The translations under genes were made by a program, and so were the position numbers. From Prunus persica (lineage: Eukaryota; Streptophyta; Magnoliopsida; Rosales; Rosaceae), in contig NC_034014.1 in the NCBI RefSeq assembly GCF_000346465.2, positions 30,079,777-30,143,776 of the forward strand: a stretch of 64,000 bases of DNA. The letters are read 5' to 3'. The first letter of the stretch is position 1; every line of letters begins with the position of its first letter. This document shows positions 1-12,679 of this stretch, one piece after another. Below the pieces are notes generated by a model. It was not told the DNA's origin. It did not search any database and saw nothing but the letters and a program-made list of their open reading frames with translations.

Positions 1-3000
1 AACCTGTATAGTATCTGGACATTCATCCAAAGCAGCAGCTAATGCCTCCGCAGCAGCAAAACGAACATTATAATTGATATGGGAAAGTGCTTTGAAAAGG
101 CCTGAATAGTCAGTCCCAAAGTCATACCCATAGCGATCCCATAAATCCTCTGCTGCTTCTGCAACTGACTGAATCAAAAGCACAAAGAAAACAAAGTAAA
201 TGAGGCCAAGGAGGATGGAGAAAATTTTGTAACTGTAAACTAAACTACAGCTAAATCTCCAAAATTCACGCAACAAAGGCATTTCAAAGGTCAAAATTAA
301 GGTCCCATTCCAAGGCTATATCATTTAGCCACGCACTTGCACACAAAACTTCAGCCATCAGATGGGACCCTATCCATCAGTCAAAGAAATAATTGGTGCA
401 CCAAACCTTTTCAGGGTCATGTAAAGCAACCCAAATGCTTGTAGCAACCTCAACGTTCTGAGGAAGAGAATGACTGGCAACAGCAGGAATACATTTGACA
501 GCACTTAGGCAGGCCATTCTAACATGAACATCTTTCGCATAAACCCCATATAGAGCCTGAAGAAAGACATATTCATGAAGGATGAGTACTATGAAAGCAC
601 ATCAATGAAACAATTGAACTAGAAATAGAAATAGCATACTGGTGCCACTTCATCTGGTCGCAGACCCAAACACAACTCATTCAACGCAGGTCCAACAGAC
701 GCTTGATAAGCAGGAACAACACCAAGAACATGATAAAGAACCTGAGAAAAGATAAAGTAAATAAATGAAAGGCAACAAATAGCAATAAATTAAAATTTGT
801 GGAAAATTCATGTGAATTTGTGCCCAAGGAAAATCCATAACTGAAATCATTTGAAGCCTCGGAAGGGGTAATAGGGGGTCCATGTGCAAATAAAGAATCC
901 GAAGCACATCATCGTGAAGTCCAGTCTTCTTAGAGCATAACAGAATTCGCTCCATTATCTGATAACATAACCATATAAAAGAAAAGATTAGTCTAAGAGA
1001 AGCACCATTCAGCTGAATCCGTAATATGGGAAAGCAGGAGAACTTACAGGGAAGACGAAGGTAAAAGAATCTACAGGAAGCGGTCCAGATTTACAAGATA
1101 CAGAAAGGCCATTAATTATTCGCTCAAATAGACTCAAATACGGTTTTTCATTGGCTTCCGCTTCACCAACTGATGGAATCATATCACCCACAAGACGAAC
1201 TTCTTCAGTCACAACTAAGCGCAAAGCTGTAGCAATGTCAAGGGCCCAATTACAGAGAGGTGGAGCAGTGCATCTAGCAAGTTTCACCACAGTTTCAAAT
1301 GCCACATCACTGACTATTGGTGACCTTAGCAATGGATCAACATAGTTAACCTGATATTAGATGAAAGGTTAACAATTAAGCCATTATTACATCAGATCTT
1401 ACACATTATCAGAAAATTTGGTCTGAACAAAGTTCATAACAAAAAGCCAATGAAATAAAGGGATAGAGGCAGTGAATTAATAGCAGCAAAGCAGAAAGTC
1501 AATCATCAAAAATAACATTATTAAATTCTTTTGTTCGGTGAACATCAAGGAAGCGCCCGAGATCATATACCACAGAGATGGCAGCAAATCAGCAAGCCCA
1601 ATTCTATACTATGGAAGATGGTAACTGAAGTACTTCCCCCTAAGACTGACTATAACTAAAATACTTTCATTTTGGTAGAAAATTTATCCCCTTCTGTATC
1701 ACATGCAGAAATTATATGCGATACAAGTAACAACACTCAAAGCAAACTTGCTTTTGAATGTCACTGAAAAAGAAGTTTTAAAGTGATGCACATCTAATTA
1801 ATTTGGGAACATTTAACAGCAAACATCGTCAAAGAAACCTGATAGGAAGAAAAATTATGGTAAAAAGTCTTCATTCTGGATAGTAAACGTAAATTTAAAT
1901 ATTCTGAAAAAAGCAAAATCAAAATCCATCTAAAAAAAATGGAAGGAAGAGATAACAAGCTGGAGAAAGACAACAATCCAAAAATAGCAAAAACATATTC
2001 AGAACATATATCGTAGAACATACCAGGGAAGGAAGCTGACTGTGAGCGAAAATAGGATTAGCAATGGCCATTTCCCCAAGTGCTTTAAGTATGGAAGATA
2101 GATTTTTCTGTATTTCTTGGACCTTCTCACGTATGGATGACTCCTCCCTAAGTTGTAACTCACGTGCCTCCTCTTTTGCAGTCCTTCCTTTATCTAGCCA
2201 ATCAAAATTATTGTAATGCTACTAATAAATTCATAAAGTTAAAAACAAAAATAAATTTCTGGAAAAACAGATGCAACAATTACGCACCAGGTTTCTTTGC
2301 AGACTTTCCAGTTTCCCTTTTACCTGTAGAACCGTTGGCTGGCTCTACTTTTGCAGAATGATTAGAACCACCATGGTCCTGGGAACAAAAACAAATGCAA
2401 CAGCCAAAATAATTGAAGAATAAGCTTCTAAAACAATTGGTCCAAAATGAATAAAAGAGAAGCTGATTGGTACCGTGGCATCCTCATACATCCGAAAACG
2501 GCCCTTCGCTTGTTTCATGTTCTTAGCAGCAACAGTCTCTGCAATGTAGACACCTTGCTCACTGGAAAGCAAGCCTTCAGGAGTATGAAAAATCTGAAAC
2601 AACATAAGTGGAAATTTTTTTGAAACAAGTTACAGAACAAAAGAAAAACATTTAGTAAACTAATATATCCTAAACAATTTACAAAACGTAAACGGAGCAC
2701 AGTTATCAGGAAAATTTAAATCTCCATAGATCCTAAACAAATTACAAAACTAATATATCCTAAACCCCGAAGAACTTACCTGAACATCATTTTCTGAAAG
2801 TGTATCATGTGAATAACGGTACGGAAGACTTTTCAAGTGCTGCCACAGAGAATGAGTTCCAGTAAGCATTCATTAATGTGATCTCAGAGGCCTAAATAAA
2901 TAAACATCCATTGAAACTGAGATATACATAAGCAAATGACCTTTTCAAACTCTGCATAGGTTTCTCCAGGTGCTATGGACATCAAAGTGGATAAGGAGGA

Positions 3001-6000
3001 AATTGCTGCTTGCTGTTCAAATGAATTAGAGCTGGACAACCACATTGGTCCAAGTAGGGTCTGCACATGATAACCACTAAGGATTTAGTCACAAAATTCA
3101 ATGCAAAAACACTACTTCAAGATGCCTTGAATTAATAGAATACCTATCTAAACTTACTCAGTTACCTAGACAAAACTAATCTATATTGAAGAAAAGTCTA
3201 ACACAGGAAATTCTACAAATCAGACTTCACCAAATTGAGGGATGATAGTCTTATTTAAGCAAACACAACCGCAACTAACCTATTCCTAGCTTGTATAGGT
3301 GCAGTATGTGACTTTTGGGGTTGATTAGCTTGGTCCGAAAGGAAGAATCCGACCTTTGGGAGTAAAGGAAGGCAGGCAATGGACTACTTGCTGGACCTAA
3401 ATATCTCTCTGTAAGACAATTTTACAGGCTTTATTTCCATCAGGACCATGTCAAAATCCCAAACTAGTTCCTCTTAACTGACAATTGCAATTTAAAAAAC
3501 ATTTTGGGTTCAGATATAAACATATGGGTTTCAATTTAACAAAAAAAGATATGGTTCCTAAGACTGTTATAATGGTTGGCAACCTCGCATCAATCCTTTT
3601 AAAGATAAAAATACTTCTTTAGCAGTCTACTGATCTCTCTACGCCTCTATACGGATGGTATTACCATGTACCAACAAAACACATAATATTTTAGCAAAAA
3701 GTTTAAGTTCATGCATCTGTAGCTTATATTTATAAAGCATATAAGCTTGACTGCAGTTTGTACGGTGTTTTTATCAAGCATATCAAGAAGTAGATCACCA
3801 AACACTAAAGCCGAACTTCATTTTCACCTTCCCTAGGTACCTTTTTCACATTGTATCAGACCATCAATTACAGATTCTGAGGCAGGATGTATTCAAGCAG
3901 CAAATTGATCTTATTTTATGATTCGTAACGAAAGATGATTAAACCCATCCATGAAAATGAACAAAAAAACTCCAGAAGAACTAGTTGGTTTACCTTGCAC
4001 AAATTCTCCACATCAGCCAAAATGTTGCTGATGACGTCAAAACCGCATGTATGCAAACATTTTTGCACCCTCTGTAAACAAAAGGAACCAATCCAATAAG
4101 ATAAAAATGCTATTGTGATTTGATTGTGCCACAACAGCTTAAAATTAGCACATAGGAAGGCACACAACTCTATATGAACAGACATCTTTCACCTGTAAAA
4201 GATGGAGAGCAAGCATAATTGTCATGACTTGTCATCCAAAAAAAAAGGCAAGACCCTTAGGAAGCTTACCCAACTCCTCACTTAACTTATACGGACGCAG
4301 TTACCATATGTGTGTAAAAGATAATGAGGCTGGCATGGAAGAAAAAGATTTACCCTCCAAACTGCATCTCTCTTTGCAGTTCCAACAATGTATGGATGAT
4401 GTGCACAGAATAAAACTCGCATTGATGCCCTTGGAGCTGCAGGTAGAGCTGCTGATGATATCACAACTAAAGCCTTTACTGAAACCTCAACCGATGGAAG
4501 GAATGGAACTTGAGTGTCCAATGAATTATCTGTTTCACTATATAAATAAAAAATTAAATCCCAGCCACCTGATCAGAGAGGATGTGAGAAACTATATGCA
4601 GACATGGGTGTGTACTTTATATGTACAAACCAATAAACTTAAACCACCACAAGCATTTATATTTCATAATGTTATTAGTTAGATGCATATACAACTGAAA
4701 GGGGCAACCATCAACATTACCTAAAACTAAAGAAACTTAAGAAAAACAAATTGACCCTCCCCTTCAAATGCAGGTGCATGTGTCTTTTTACTTAAAAGAA
4801 TGCTCAATGTCCAAGAACCTCAATGGGGAGAAATTATAAGGGAAAGTGGTGCCTAGAAAAAATGAGATGTACCTTGAATTTGAAATACGAAGTTTCTCTG
4901 CAACTACAGACATGAAATTCGTGAATTCAACTAAAAGATATTCAGTTAATTGTGGAGCAGCAGGAACTATCCTTCTGGTAGCGTCATAAGTCATTCTTCG
5001 AACTTCCCAACACGGGTGGCATATGAAAAAGATAATCAACTGCAACATACTGATAACTAGTTACTAACAAAACAAAATTCTTTCCTGATAAAACAAAGTA
5101 GCACTTCTTGAATTTTTACCTGTGACAGTAATCTGAGTGAAAAGGAGTCCAGTACCCTGAAAGTTTAACAGAAAAAGTGTCAAATAAAGACCATAACAAA
5201 TTCTCAACATAGGAAATTATTGATAGTCATATTTTGCAATGTGAATTAATAATAACCTCTGCAGATGTTCCACCAGCATCACTTCAAGAAGATCAACACA
5301 TGCCATGCAATCTTCAGTCAACATTTTTGAAGCCTGTAGTGCAATACATATCTTTTGTCAGGGAATTCATAGATAAAAGTTTTTATTTAAAAATTATATA
5401 CATATATATATTTTCTAAAAACCAGCGAGCCCTTGAATAACTACCATGGATATTGGTACAAGTGAAGGCTCATTTTGAGATATCAAAGACCAGATCTTGT
5501 CCTTCACAACAGTCTCCTCTGGGAGTAAACAGAAAGAAATAAGGGAAAAGGGATGAAAGAGGCATTATGTTGAAATAAACAACAAATAAATTTTATATTA
5601 GTAGTAAAAACACTATATGATAAATAAAATGTCAAAATAATAGCCATACCTGCTTTGATGTCAACAGCTGCAATCTTCACAACCAATAGCAAGGCATATA
5701 TACCATCCAAACGCTGAGCTGCTTTCGTAAAACCAGTTTTGACAAGTTGGATGAGAGGTTCCAGTAATGACGATATCTGAAGTGAAAAAAATTCAAATTA
5801 TCACCAAAGAGATGAAAGAAGTAGCCTGGTCAAGAACAAGTGAACCAAACCACAGCCAAATAAAATTTAATCAACCAGCTAACCCGGAAAACAGCATCTG
5901 TATTTTTGCATATGGCTCGTAGACAACGAAGATGCCCTCTTCTTAGAGCTTCCTTCTCCTTAAGACCAGATGAGAAAAACAAAACTACATCTGATTGAAT

Positions 6001-8826
6001 GGCATCAGCAGATCTTGCTGCCCACAAACCCAGAGCGGACAAAATTGCAAGCTTCACCTCCTCATTTCCTGGAAATTAGAACATCAGATAGAAATATAAA
6101 TAAACAAGGAAGAAACATTTTTAAAAAATTGAAATACTCCATCACAAAGCTAAGCAAAAATTTAAATCCGCAATAATAAAATGAACAGATTTGAGTACTC
6201 ATACAAAAATAGGAGAAAGTGTTCAATAAAATAATGTAAAAGGACAAATATATAAGACCACAAGTTCACATGTTACCCTCATCCTTGTAACACGATAAAA
6301 GGAAACTGCACAAGGTTTGTGACAGGCTGTTGAGATGTTTCCCATCTGGAGCATTACACATTTCTTGCAGTGCATTGATCATGCCAATTCTCTGGTAAGG
6401 AAATGTAAGTCTTCCCTCTGACCCTGTTCAAATTGAAACCTTGAGTTTAAAACTACCAAAACCAGACTTTAAAAACAACCTTGACTAAAGACTCTGAAAA
6501 TGCATCATCCTGCAGGCTGCAGAAAACCAGAATGAAGAATATTGGGAACCACTTAAAAGGGGGGACTGGGCTTCCCTTATTTGGATTTTAAAATAAATTG
6601 AATGAGAGAGAGAGAGAGGAACGAGGAAAGGGAAAGAAACTTTTAGTAAATTTAATAAAATTCATTCCTTACCCATACACCTACAGAAGAAAAAGAAGAA
6701 ACTAATAGGGATACAATGATAAAATCATTAAAACAGGATTTTGTTCCCTTCCTTTCTCATTCCATTCGCTCTTCATTACTAATTTCCTTTCCATTCCATT
6801 CTTTTCAAAACTCCCAAAATAATAAAATAATCAAGAACAAACCTCCAATTACAGATTTGACAGCATTGAACATTGCTTCTAAAGCATCTGGATTACTAGA
6901 CTTTTGGCTCAAACATCGTATAATTGCCAGCGCCCCAACCCTTCTGCCTTCATCTGCATGCCGAGCCTGTGGCAATGCCACTGAAAGAATTTCGATCGCA
7001 TACTTACTTAAATCAAGGTTGACTGAATTCAAGAGAATCCCAACAGATTCCAGTACAATCTCAGGGTTACGTTTCAGCATTTTAACAGCAGATGGAAGCA
7101 CAATGTTTTGGAAATCTTCATGTAACATATGTCTAAAAAGTGGATGAAAAGCTTCACTAAGACCCTTTGCTGGCTTTTCCCTTGCATTTAAAATTGCCTT
7201 AAGATATATATCCAGAAACATTGGCTGTGAAAAGCAAAGGATCAGTTAAAAATTTCGGCACATAAAACTACATGAAATCAATTTGAAAAAAAAAATTAAC
7301 AGAATAAATATTCCCTTTCATACATGATCATGAAAAAAATAATCTCTCACCTTGCATTGCTCAAACAAAGAAGATAATTTGCTTGAGGTACTTGAGAACT
7401 CCATCAACAACCATATTAACTCAGGACTATCTTTGTATGGGATACGTGCATCTTTAAGTTCCTCTATATACATTTTGTAAATGTCCGGTGACTAGAAAGG
7501 AAACAAGAAATATGAAATGCTATCAGAAAATAAGAATGTAAAGTAAAGGTATGTGAATGATACTCATTAGAGAAGGTTCAACGGGTTAAACCTGAGAAAA
7601 TAAGTGACAAAATGTCTTCTTGCAAGCCCTTCGCTCACGGAAAGATCTTTGCATAACAATATGAATTAATGATGCCTGCACTGTGGCAACTTTACACAAT
7701 GCATTCTTCGAGACTGTAGCAAAATTACTCTTACTGAAAAGGAGACACGACCACTGGAGAAGTCTGTAGCAGCCAACATGTGATTGCACCCTCACTTGTC
7801 TTTCCATGACCTGAACAAGGGCTGCTGCAAAACTTTTCATGAAAGCAACCTCTTGTAAACCTTTTGTAATGATGTCATCAACAGCTTTCCTTGACCCACG
7901 ATCATCATAAATGTACAATGTTTTAAATATTATATCTACCAACAGCAATGCAGGCTCTGTACCCATTTCTGCAGAATTCAAAATGACAAGTAATTTAAGA
8001 ACAAGAGCATGTGCAGATGATCAGCCCATATCAAAACTGAAAAATATTATGTAATAAACTCAGTAAGCTCAATCTAATCATGGTATCAAATTATCTAAGG
8101 CCCAGTAGTTTTAAATGTTAAGAGCATAAATATTCACACAAAAAGCAAACGAAACTTTGTGTTTCTCAAAGATATAATTGACATAAAAAGTATTAGTTCC
8201 ATATAGCATTTCCGGAAGCAAGAGTAATACGTAATCCTTCCTCTTCATTATTTATCACAAAATAATCAGATAATTCATGATTCCGTCCTTATTGCTCTAG
8301 AAAATTCATCAGCTCTGTTTGTTTGACACATCTGTTTCTTAGAAAATTATAAAGCAAAGAGACATATGCAGCGAAACTGTAAATTTCATTAAGAAACAAT
8401 TTATAGAACCAGAAAGGTAAAATCAATGAACTTGCTCTTTGTACTAATAATTAAAGAATATTACATCACCTTTAACAGTTCAGCAAAAAAAAATTTGCTT
8501 CAAATTCCAACTCACTAAATTCAATATGTAATATGTTCATGTTATCTTTTTGCATTATGTGCGCACACAATACATTCACATTTCTTGAAACTTAGGTATG
8601 CATGCTGGCACGTACGAATGTAGATAAACAGAAAATTCAATTTGGTAATTTATTCAGAAATGAAAATGGAATTAAAGTAAAATTGGAACCGAGAACTAAG
8701 CTCACGCTAACCTGAGTTGTTGAGAATGGACGAAATTTCGTCTCGGAAGATGCGAACCCGTTTCCTGGTCGATGGGGTGGAGACTGACCCGGCGATGGTG
8801 ATGAGAGACTCTGTTGGAGTCGCCAT
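1..8826 (-). CDS. GCN1 (ILA): GCN1 / ILITYHIA-like translational regulator, 5' part (continues beyond left edge)
   Basis: Large HEAT-repeat protein that in the known family binds ribosomes and helps GCN2 phosphorylate eIF2-alpha; plant ILA acts in immunity and growth. The ATG at 8826 opens MATPTESLITIAGSVSTPST, which resembles plant GCN1 N-termini. Exons on the minus strand, read by eye: 8826-8712, 7968-7592, 7491-7351, 7224-6843, 6423-6277, 6068-5884, 5776-5650, 5518-5445, 5333-5257, 5156-5120, 5039-4873, 4537-4354, 4071-3994, 3060-2941, 2839-2780, 2593-2474, 2378-2288, 2193-2024, 1350-1048, 958-842, 741-640, 556-407, 168-4. All junctions are GT-AG and the frame stays open, giving about 1163 codons, a little under half of the roughly 2600-residue family length. 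The donor of the last exon lies at bases 2-3, so the gene goes on outside. A Lys/Glu-rich stretch with MKQAKGRFRMYEDAT then DKGRTAKEEARELQLREE is the charged linker typical of GCN1. No break was seen. The second copy at 25.9-27.9 kb is a defective duplicate of parts of this gene. Confidence 0.93.
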
Positions 8827-9410
8827 TGGAAACGGACGGGTAGATCCTAATGAAGGATCCGGTTGTGAATGAAGAAAGTTTACTTCAGTTGGTTAGGGTT
8901 TTAGGAGCCGGTGAGAGTGAAAGTCTGCTTCAGTTGCTTATATTTTCTCGCTGCTTGTCAGAGTTGAGGCTTGGAGGGAGTAGCATGAGGTCGAAGATAA
9001 TGGGCTTTGGGCTCTTTGGGCTTTTGAAGAAAATAACGGCCATTGGTGAAAGCAAAAGAGAAAAGTACCCCAAAAAAACAAAAGATATTTAGTAATATAC
9101 CCATTCTTAGCACTCACTAATATTATAAATAAACTCTATATCATTGAAGTTCTATAAACAAACTAAAAAAATAACAGGCCTTATTGAATTTAATATTGAT
9201 TATTAAATTACTTTGATGGCCTATTAAGTGTTTTGGGTATTTTTATGAGATTTTGATGTTTTAAGAAATTGATGGCAGTTTTGTAATTTATAAGAAGTTA
9301 AAAGTCTCTTTGTTATGTTGTAAATGGGCTTTGGATGTGTTTCTAAAGTCCATTTCATATCGGGTATTTTTATAATTTGGGCCTTTATATTGGGTATAAT
9401 AGTGAATCTC
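8827..9410. other. GCN1 upstream region and AT-rich spacer
   Basis: Holds the presumed promoter and 5' UTR of the minus-strand GCN1 gene. About 240 bases next to the ATG (to roughly 9065) recur at 27660-27895 in the defective duplicate. A short plus-strand reading frame at 8850-9092 exists but shows no family signal. From 9100 to 9410 I see only AT-rich sequence. Confidence 0.5.
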
Positions 9411-9417
9411 CCAAAAA

Positions 9418-9710
9418 AAAAAGGGAAGTTATTATTGTTTTCTTGGTTAAACCAAGCAAGTAATCGGGTATAAATACAAATTGGTGGATTTGAAAACTAA
9501 ACAAAATTTGGAGTGGTATTTATTTTCAAGGAAAAAGAACAACCCTAAAATCTCTTCTTCTCGCGACCATGGACATGGAAACCAACAAAGAAGGCTACTT
9601 AGAGTTATTTGTCAAGTGGTACGAGGATCCATAAGTCCTCTTGGTGAAGAAGAGGTTAATTTCGCCCTCCACGGCAAAAACGATAAACATCCTCGTTATA
9701 GGGTTTAATT
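9418..9710 (+). pseudogene. Truncated copy of the 5' end of the KRR1-like locus
   Basis: Bases 9541-9700 closely match 12885-13040, the start of the KRR1-like locus, including the leader (CCCTAAAATCTCTTCTTCTC) and the first codons after ATGGACATGGA. Here the reading runs MDMETNKEGYLELFVKWYEDP and then hits a stop where the longer copy reads E (GGATCCATAAG against GGATCCAGAAG). A TATAAATAC motif at about 9472 precedes it, so the promoter may have been copied too. No downstream exons follow. This is a dead 5' fragment. Confidence 0.65.
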
Positions 9711-9938
9711 TTAATTATGTGTTTAATGATGTGGCATAGCCAAGTCAATAACTACATCAGTTGGTACACAAATATGGTACAAATAGATGGTCTACCTAGC
9801 ATTACCCAAGAAAAAAGGGAAGTTATTATTGTTTTCCTGGTTATACCAAGCAAGTAATCAGGTATAAATACAAATTTGTGGATTTGAAAACTAAACAAAA
9901 TTTGGAGCAGTATTTATTTTCAAGGAAAAAGAACAACA
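9418..9938. repeat. Direct repeat of ~127 bp (9418-9544 and 9812-9938)
   Basis: The two copies share the run from GGGAAGTTATTATTGTTTTC through TTTCAAGGAAAAAGAACAAC with a handful of mismatches. Each contains GGTATAAATACAAATT, a TATA-like promoter motif. The first copy leads into the truncated KRR1-like fragment. The second leads into AT-rich sequence ahead of the retroposon. Confidence 0.85.
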
Positions 9939-10219
9939 ATGTTAAACATAATGCATTTTTTTCTTGTAAGATGTATCAGTGGTTAGGTAGAATTGTGTCC
10001 CTTGAGAAGAGATATGTTTAGGAAGAGTTGTATCTCATTAGAAGTCTTAGAGTTGTGTCTGCAATTCTTGGAACTAATCCAGGAGTTATGTCTGTTATGA
10101 AAAGGTCTAAATGTTATTATAAATAGCTAACAAGATGCCCTAGTGTTGTTGTTGTTGTCGTCTCAAACAAAGCTGAGAAAAAAGCTCCCAACCCTAGCCC
10201 TCCTCTCTTCTAGCGTTGC

Positions 10220-10690
10220 CAAGGGGGAAGCGATCACTGACCCTTCTCCCCTCCTTGTTCCTCATTTCCTCAATTCCCCCCCTTCTCCTCTCTCTTTTTG
10301 GTTATTTTCTGGTTTTTCGCATTTTCTCCCTCTTCTCCTCCTTTCTTTCTTCTTTAGTTCCCTCTCTCCCTTTCTTTCTTCTCTGGTTCCCTCTCCCCTT
10401 CTCTCCTTCGTCCCCCTTCATCTTCTTCCTTTTCTATTCTCTTTTCCAGATCTTTACCTCCACTTTTTTTCTTTTTTGCTTTCTTTTCTTTTTCTCTCCT
10501 CTCCTTTCTTTTCTGATTTTCTCCTTCTCCCCCTTTTTCCCTACCTTCTCCTCTCTCTTCCATTCCCCCCCCCCCCCCCCCTCCCGCCCCCCAAAAAAAA
10601 TTTCCTCCATTTTCGGGTTGTTGCTCTATTTTTGCAAAGCCAATTCCTTTTCTTTTCTTCTTCTTTTTTTCTTTTTTCCTTTTATTTAAG
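10220..10690 (+). repeat. Pyrimidine-rich low-complexity tract with poly(C) run
   Basis: Nearly half a kilobase of C/T on the plus strand with a run of about 18 C at 10565-10582. Long open frames here (Ser/Leu/Phe-only on plus, Glu/Lys/Arg-only on minus) are by-products of the composition, not genes. Confidence 0.9.
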
Positions 10691-11237
10691 TTTAATTTGT
10701 TTCATCTTTTAGGCCATGAAGGCTTAGGTTTTATTTTTCTTGTGCTCTTTACAGGTTTTTGCAATGCATTTTCTCTCCTCATTGTTGGAGGCTGCGTCAC
10801 ATCGATTTGTCTTAACAACTATCATCAGCTCCTTGACTCCACGAATGTTTCTTCTATTGTCTATCCTCGATGGAACTGATGGGGTTTGGGATGCCCTTAA
10901 AGTGCAAATCGCACTTATTGCTTGGATTATGGTAGCGCTACTCCTACTAGGTGTAGCTTGGGTGGCTTGCTCACCACCATTTTATGTTGGTTACTGGTTT
11001 CTCTTTGGGTTTTTTTCTCCTTGCTATGGTGGCGCGGCTTGTGGCTGTAGGATTGTGCGGCACATATCTGTTAATGGTTAGGGTTTTCTAATGTTGTGTT
11101 GTGCTTTGTGAGCTTTTTGCCGTTATGTGGGCTCTTGGCCACTATGTGGGCTTAATGCCTTTATATGTGCTCTATGCATTTTGTTAGTTTTATTTGTAGT
11201 GGGCTCTATGTCTGTTTGTATTACATTTTAGGGTTAT

Positions 11238-12679
11238 TTACTGTAGACGTCCTTGAACTATGGCCCCAGTTGCAATTAGGTCCGTGAACTCATTTTTGAG
11301 GCAATGACATCCTTTAACTGGATAAATAATTGCAATTGGGTCCTACCGTCCAACTCCATCAATTTGTCCCTCACAATGAGGGATAAAAGTGTCCTTTCAA
11401 GTATGAAGAAAAAAACTGAAAAATTAAATTAAATTGTTGCACAACCTTTGAATTATCAAACAGCTCCAAACACCCTTTATAATCTCGTCTCTGATTTTCT
11501 TGTTCAATTTTCCCAGGAAACAAACAGCTCCACTAAAACGAAGGCTGTACGCTCCAAGAGCCTCTCTTCGTCTCTCATTTCCTTAAAACCAATAACCACA
11601 AACAAAAAAACAACGTCTCTCTCATTTTTCCATGTTCGACGATCTTTATCACCGAAAACTCTAACTCTCACATTCCCGATTTAGAGCCCATTGTCATTTC
11701 ACAGTCACCAGAGCTTGGATCGCTCCTATGAATCTATACGATTCTAACCCTTTCGCCGATGACGAGGTCAATCCATTTGCAGTAAGTTCTTATACAGACC
11801 TGCATTTATGTATACGTGTTTTTGTATCTATAGACCGAAGTCTCCATCTTCAATCGCGATTTCTATATGTGTCTGTGTATTTACATACACATGATCCTTT
11901 GGGATTTGGAATTGATGATATGTTGAAATCCTGACTTATAGTGCTTCAATTTGTTTTCATTTCACTACTTTGGATCTCTCTTTGGTATTTGATTCCACGG
12001 TGAATTGAAACCCACAATGCAGGTTGTGCGGCTATGTTCATCTCTAGTTTCTTTGTTTCTGTTATTCAATGGTCAATTTAGTTGGTTAGAAAACAGAGAA
12101 AAGGGAAACAACTAGAAGGTTTGGATCTTAGGCCTTTATTTTTTTTTTGGGTTATGTAGAACTCAAGCATCTGAATGGGTTCATGTGCATTGCTGGGGTG
12201 ATTGTGTTTGTCTGATGTGCTGACTCTGTAAAGATGATTTCTGCAAAGATGAATTTTTTTTTATTTCCCTTATTGTAATCTTCATCTTATTGCGTTTTGC
12301 TAAATTTCTAGAATCCTGGAAGTGTCCCCCCTGCAAACTCAAGGCTTTCACCTCTTCCTCGTGAACCCTATGATCGCAATGCAACAATTGATATTCCTCT
12401 TGATTGGATAAGGCTGCAAAGCAACAATTGATATTCCTCTTGAGGGATTTTTATTTATTTATTTATTTATTATTTTTAAGTTTATTTAATTTATTTTTTC
12501 AGTTTTTTCTTCAGACTCGAAATGACGTTTTTACCCCTCATTTTGACACACAAATTGACAGAGTTGGAAGGTAGAACCCAATTGCAACTATTTGTCCAAT
12601 TAAAGAATTTCATTGCCTCAAAAATTAGTTCACGAAACCAATTGCAATTGGGGCCATAGTTCAAGGACGTCTACAGTAA
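11238..12679. mobile_element. Pack-MULE with ~200-bp terminal inverted repeats
   Basis: The left end TTACTGTAGACGTCCTTGAA (11238) is mirrored by the right end TTCAAGGACGTCTACAGTAA (to 12679). The inverted repeats continue for about 195 bases at 11238-11432 and 12480-12679 with scattered mismatches. Long TIRs enclosing host-gene pieces define a Pack-MULE, a non-autonomous Mutator-like element moved by a transposase supplied elsewhere. No transposase is encoded. The cargo is a SCAMP gene fragment with an intron, so it was captured from genomic DNA and not from cDNA. I could not find a clean 9-bp TSD. The flanks ACATTTTAG and ATATTTTAT are weakly alike but do not abut the TIR ends. Confidence 0.85.
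11728..12402 (+). pseudogene. Captured 5' fragment of a secretory carrier membrane protein (SCAMP) gene
   Basis: Exon 1 (11728-11781) reads MNLYDSNPFADDEVNPFA, the NPF-repeat N-terminus typical of SCAMPs, with a leader upstream and a GTAAGT donor. A second coding piece from 12312, after a TTTCTAG acceptor, reads NPGSVPPANSRLSPLPREPY followed by DRNATIDIPLD, the next conserved SCAMP block. Intact SCAMPs are tetraspan trafficking proteins; the coiled-coil, the four membrane segments and, probably, a short exon between the two pieces are missing. A partial local repeat of GCAACAATTGATATTCCTCT lies at about 12420. Position between MULE TIRs shows capture. The fragment cannot make a SCAMP, but it could be transcribed. 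Confidence 0.85.

Noticed and set aside
4224..4682. Plus-strand frame of 152 codons
   Set aside because: Antisense to GCN1 exon 12 and its introns.
6716..7147. Plus-strand frame of 143 codons
   Set aside because: Antisense to GCN1 exon 4, which fits the family and splice sites well.
8850..9092. Plus-strand frame upstream of GCN1, also present at 27663-27893
   Set aside because: The repetition is explained by the GCN1 duplication; the frame lengths and ends differ between copies and no family resemblance is seen.
10143..10712. Long plus-strand frames of about 150-190 codons, and a minus-strand Glu/Lys/Arg-rich frame
   Set aside because: Caused by the pyrimidine tract inside a retroposon; only Ser, Leu, Phe and Pro on one strand and charged residues on the other, no domain.
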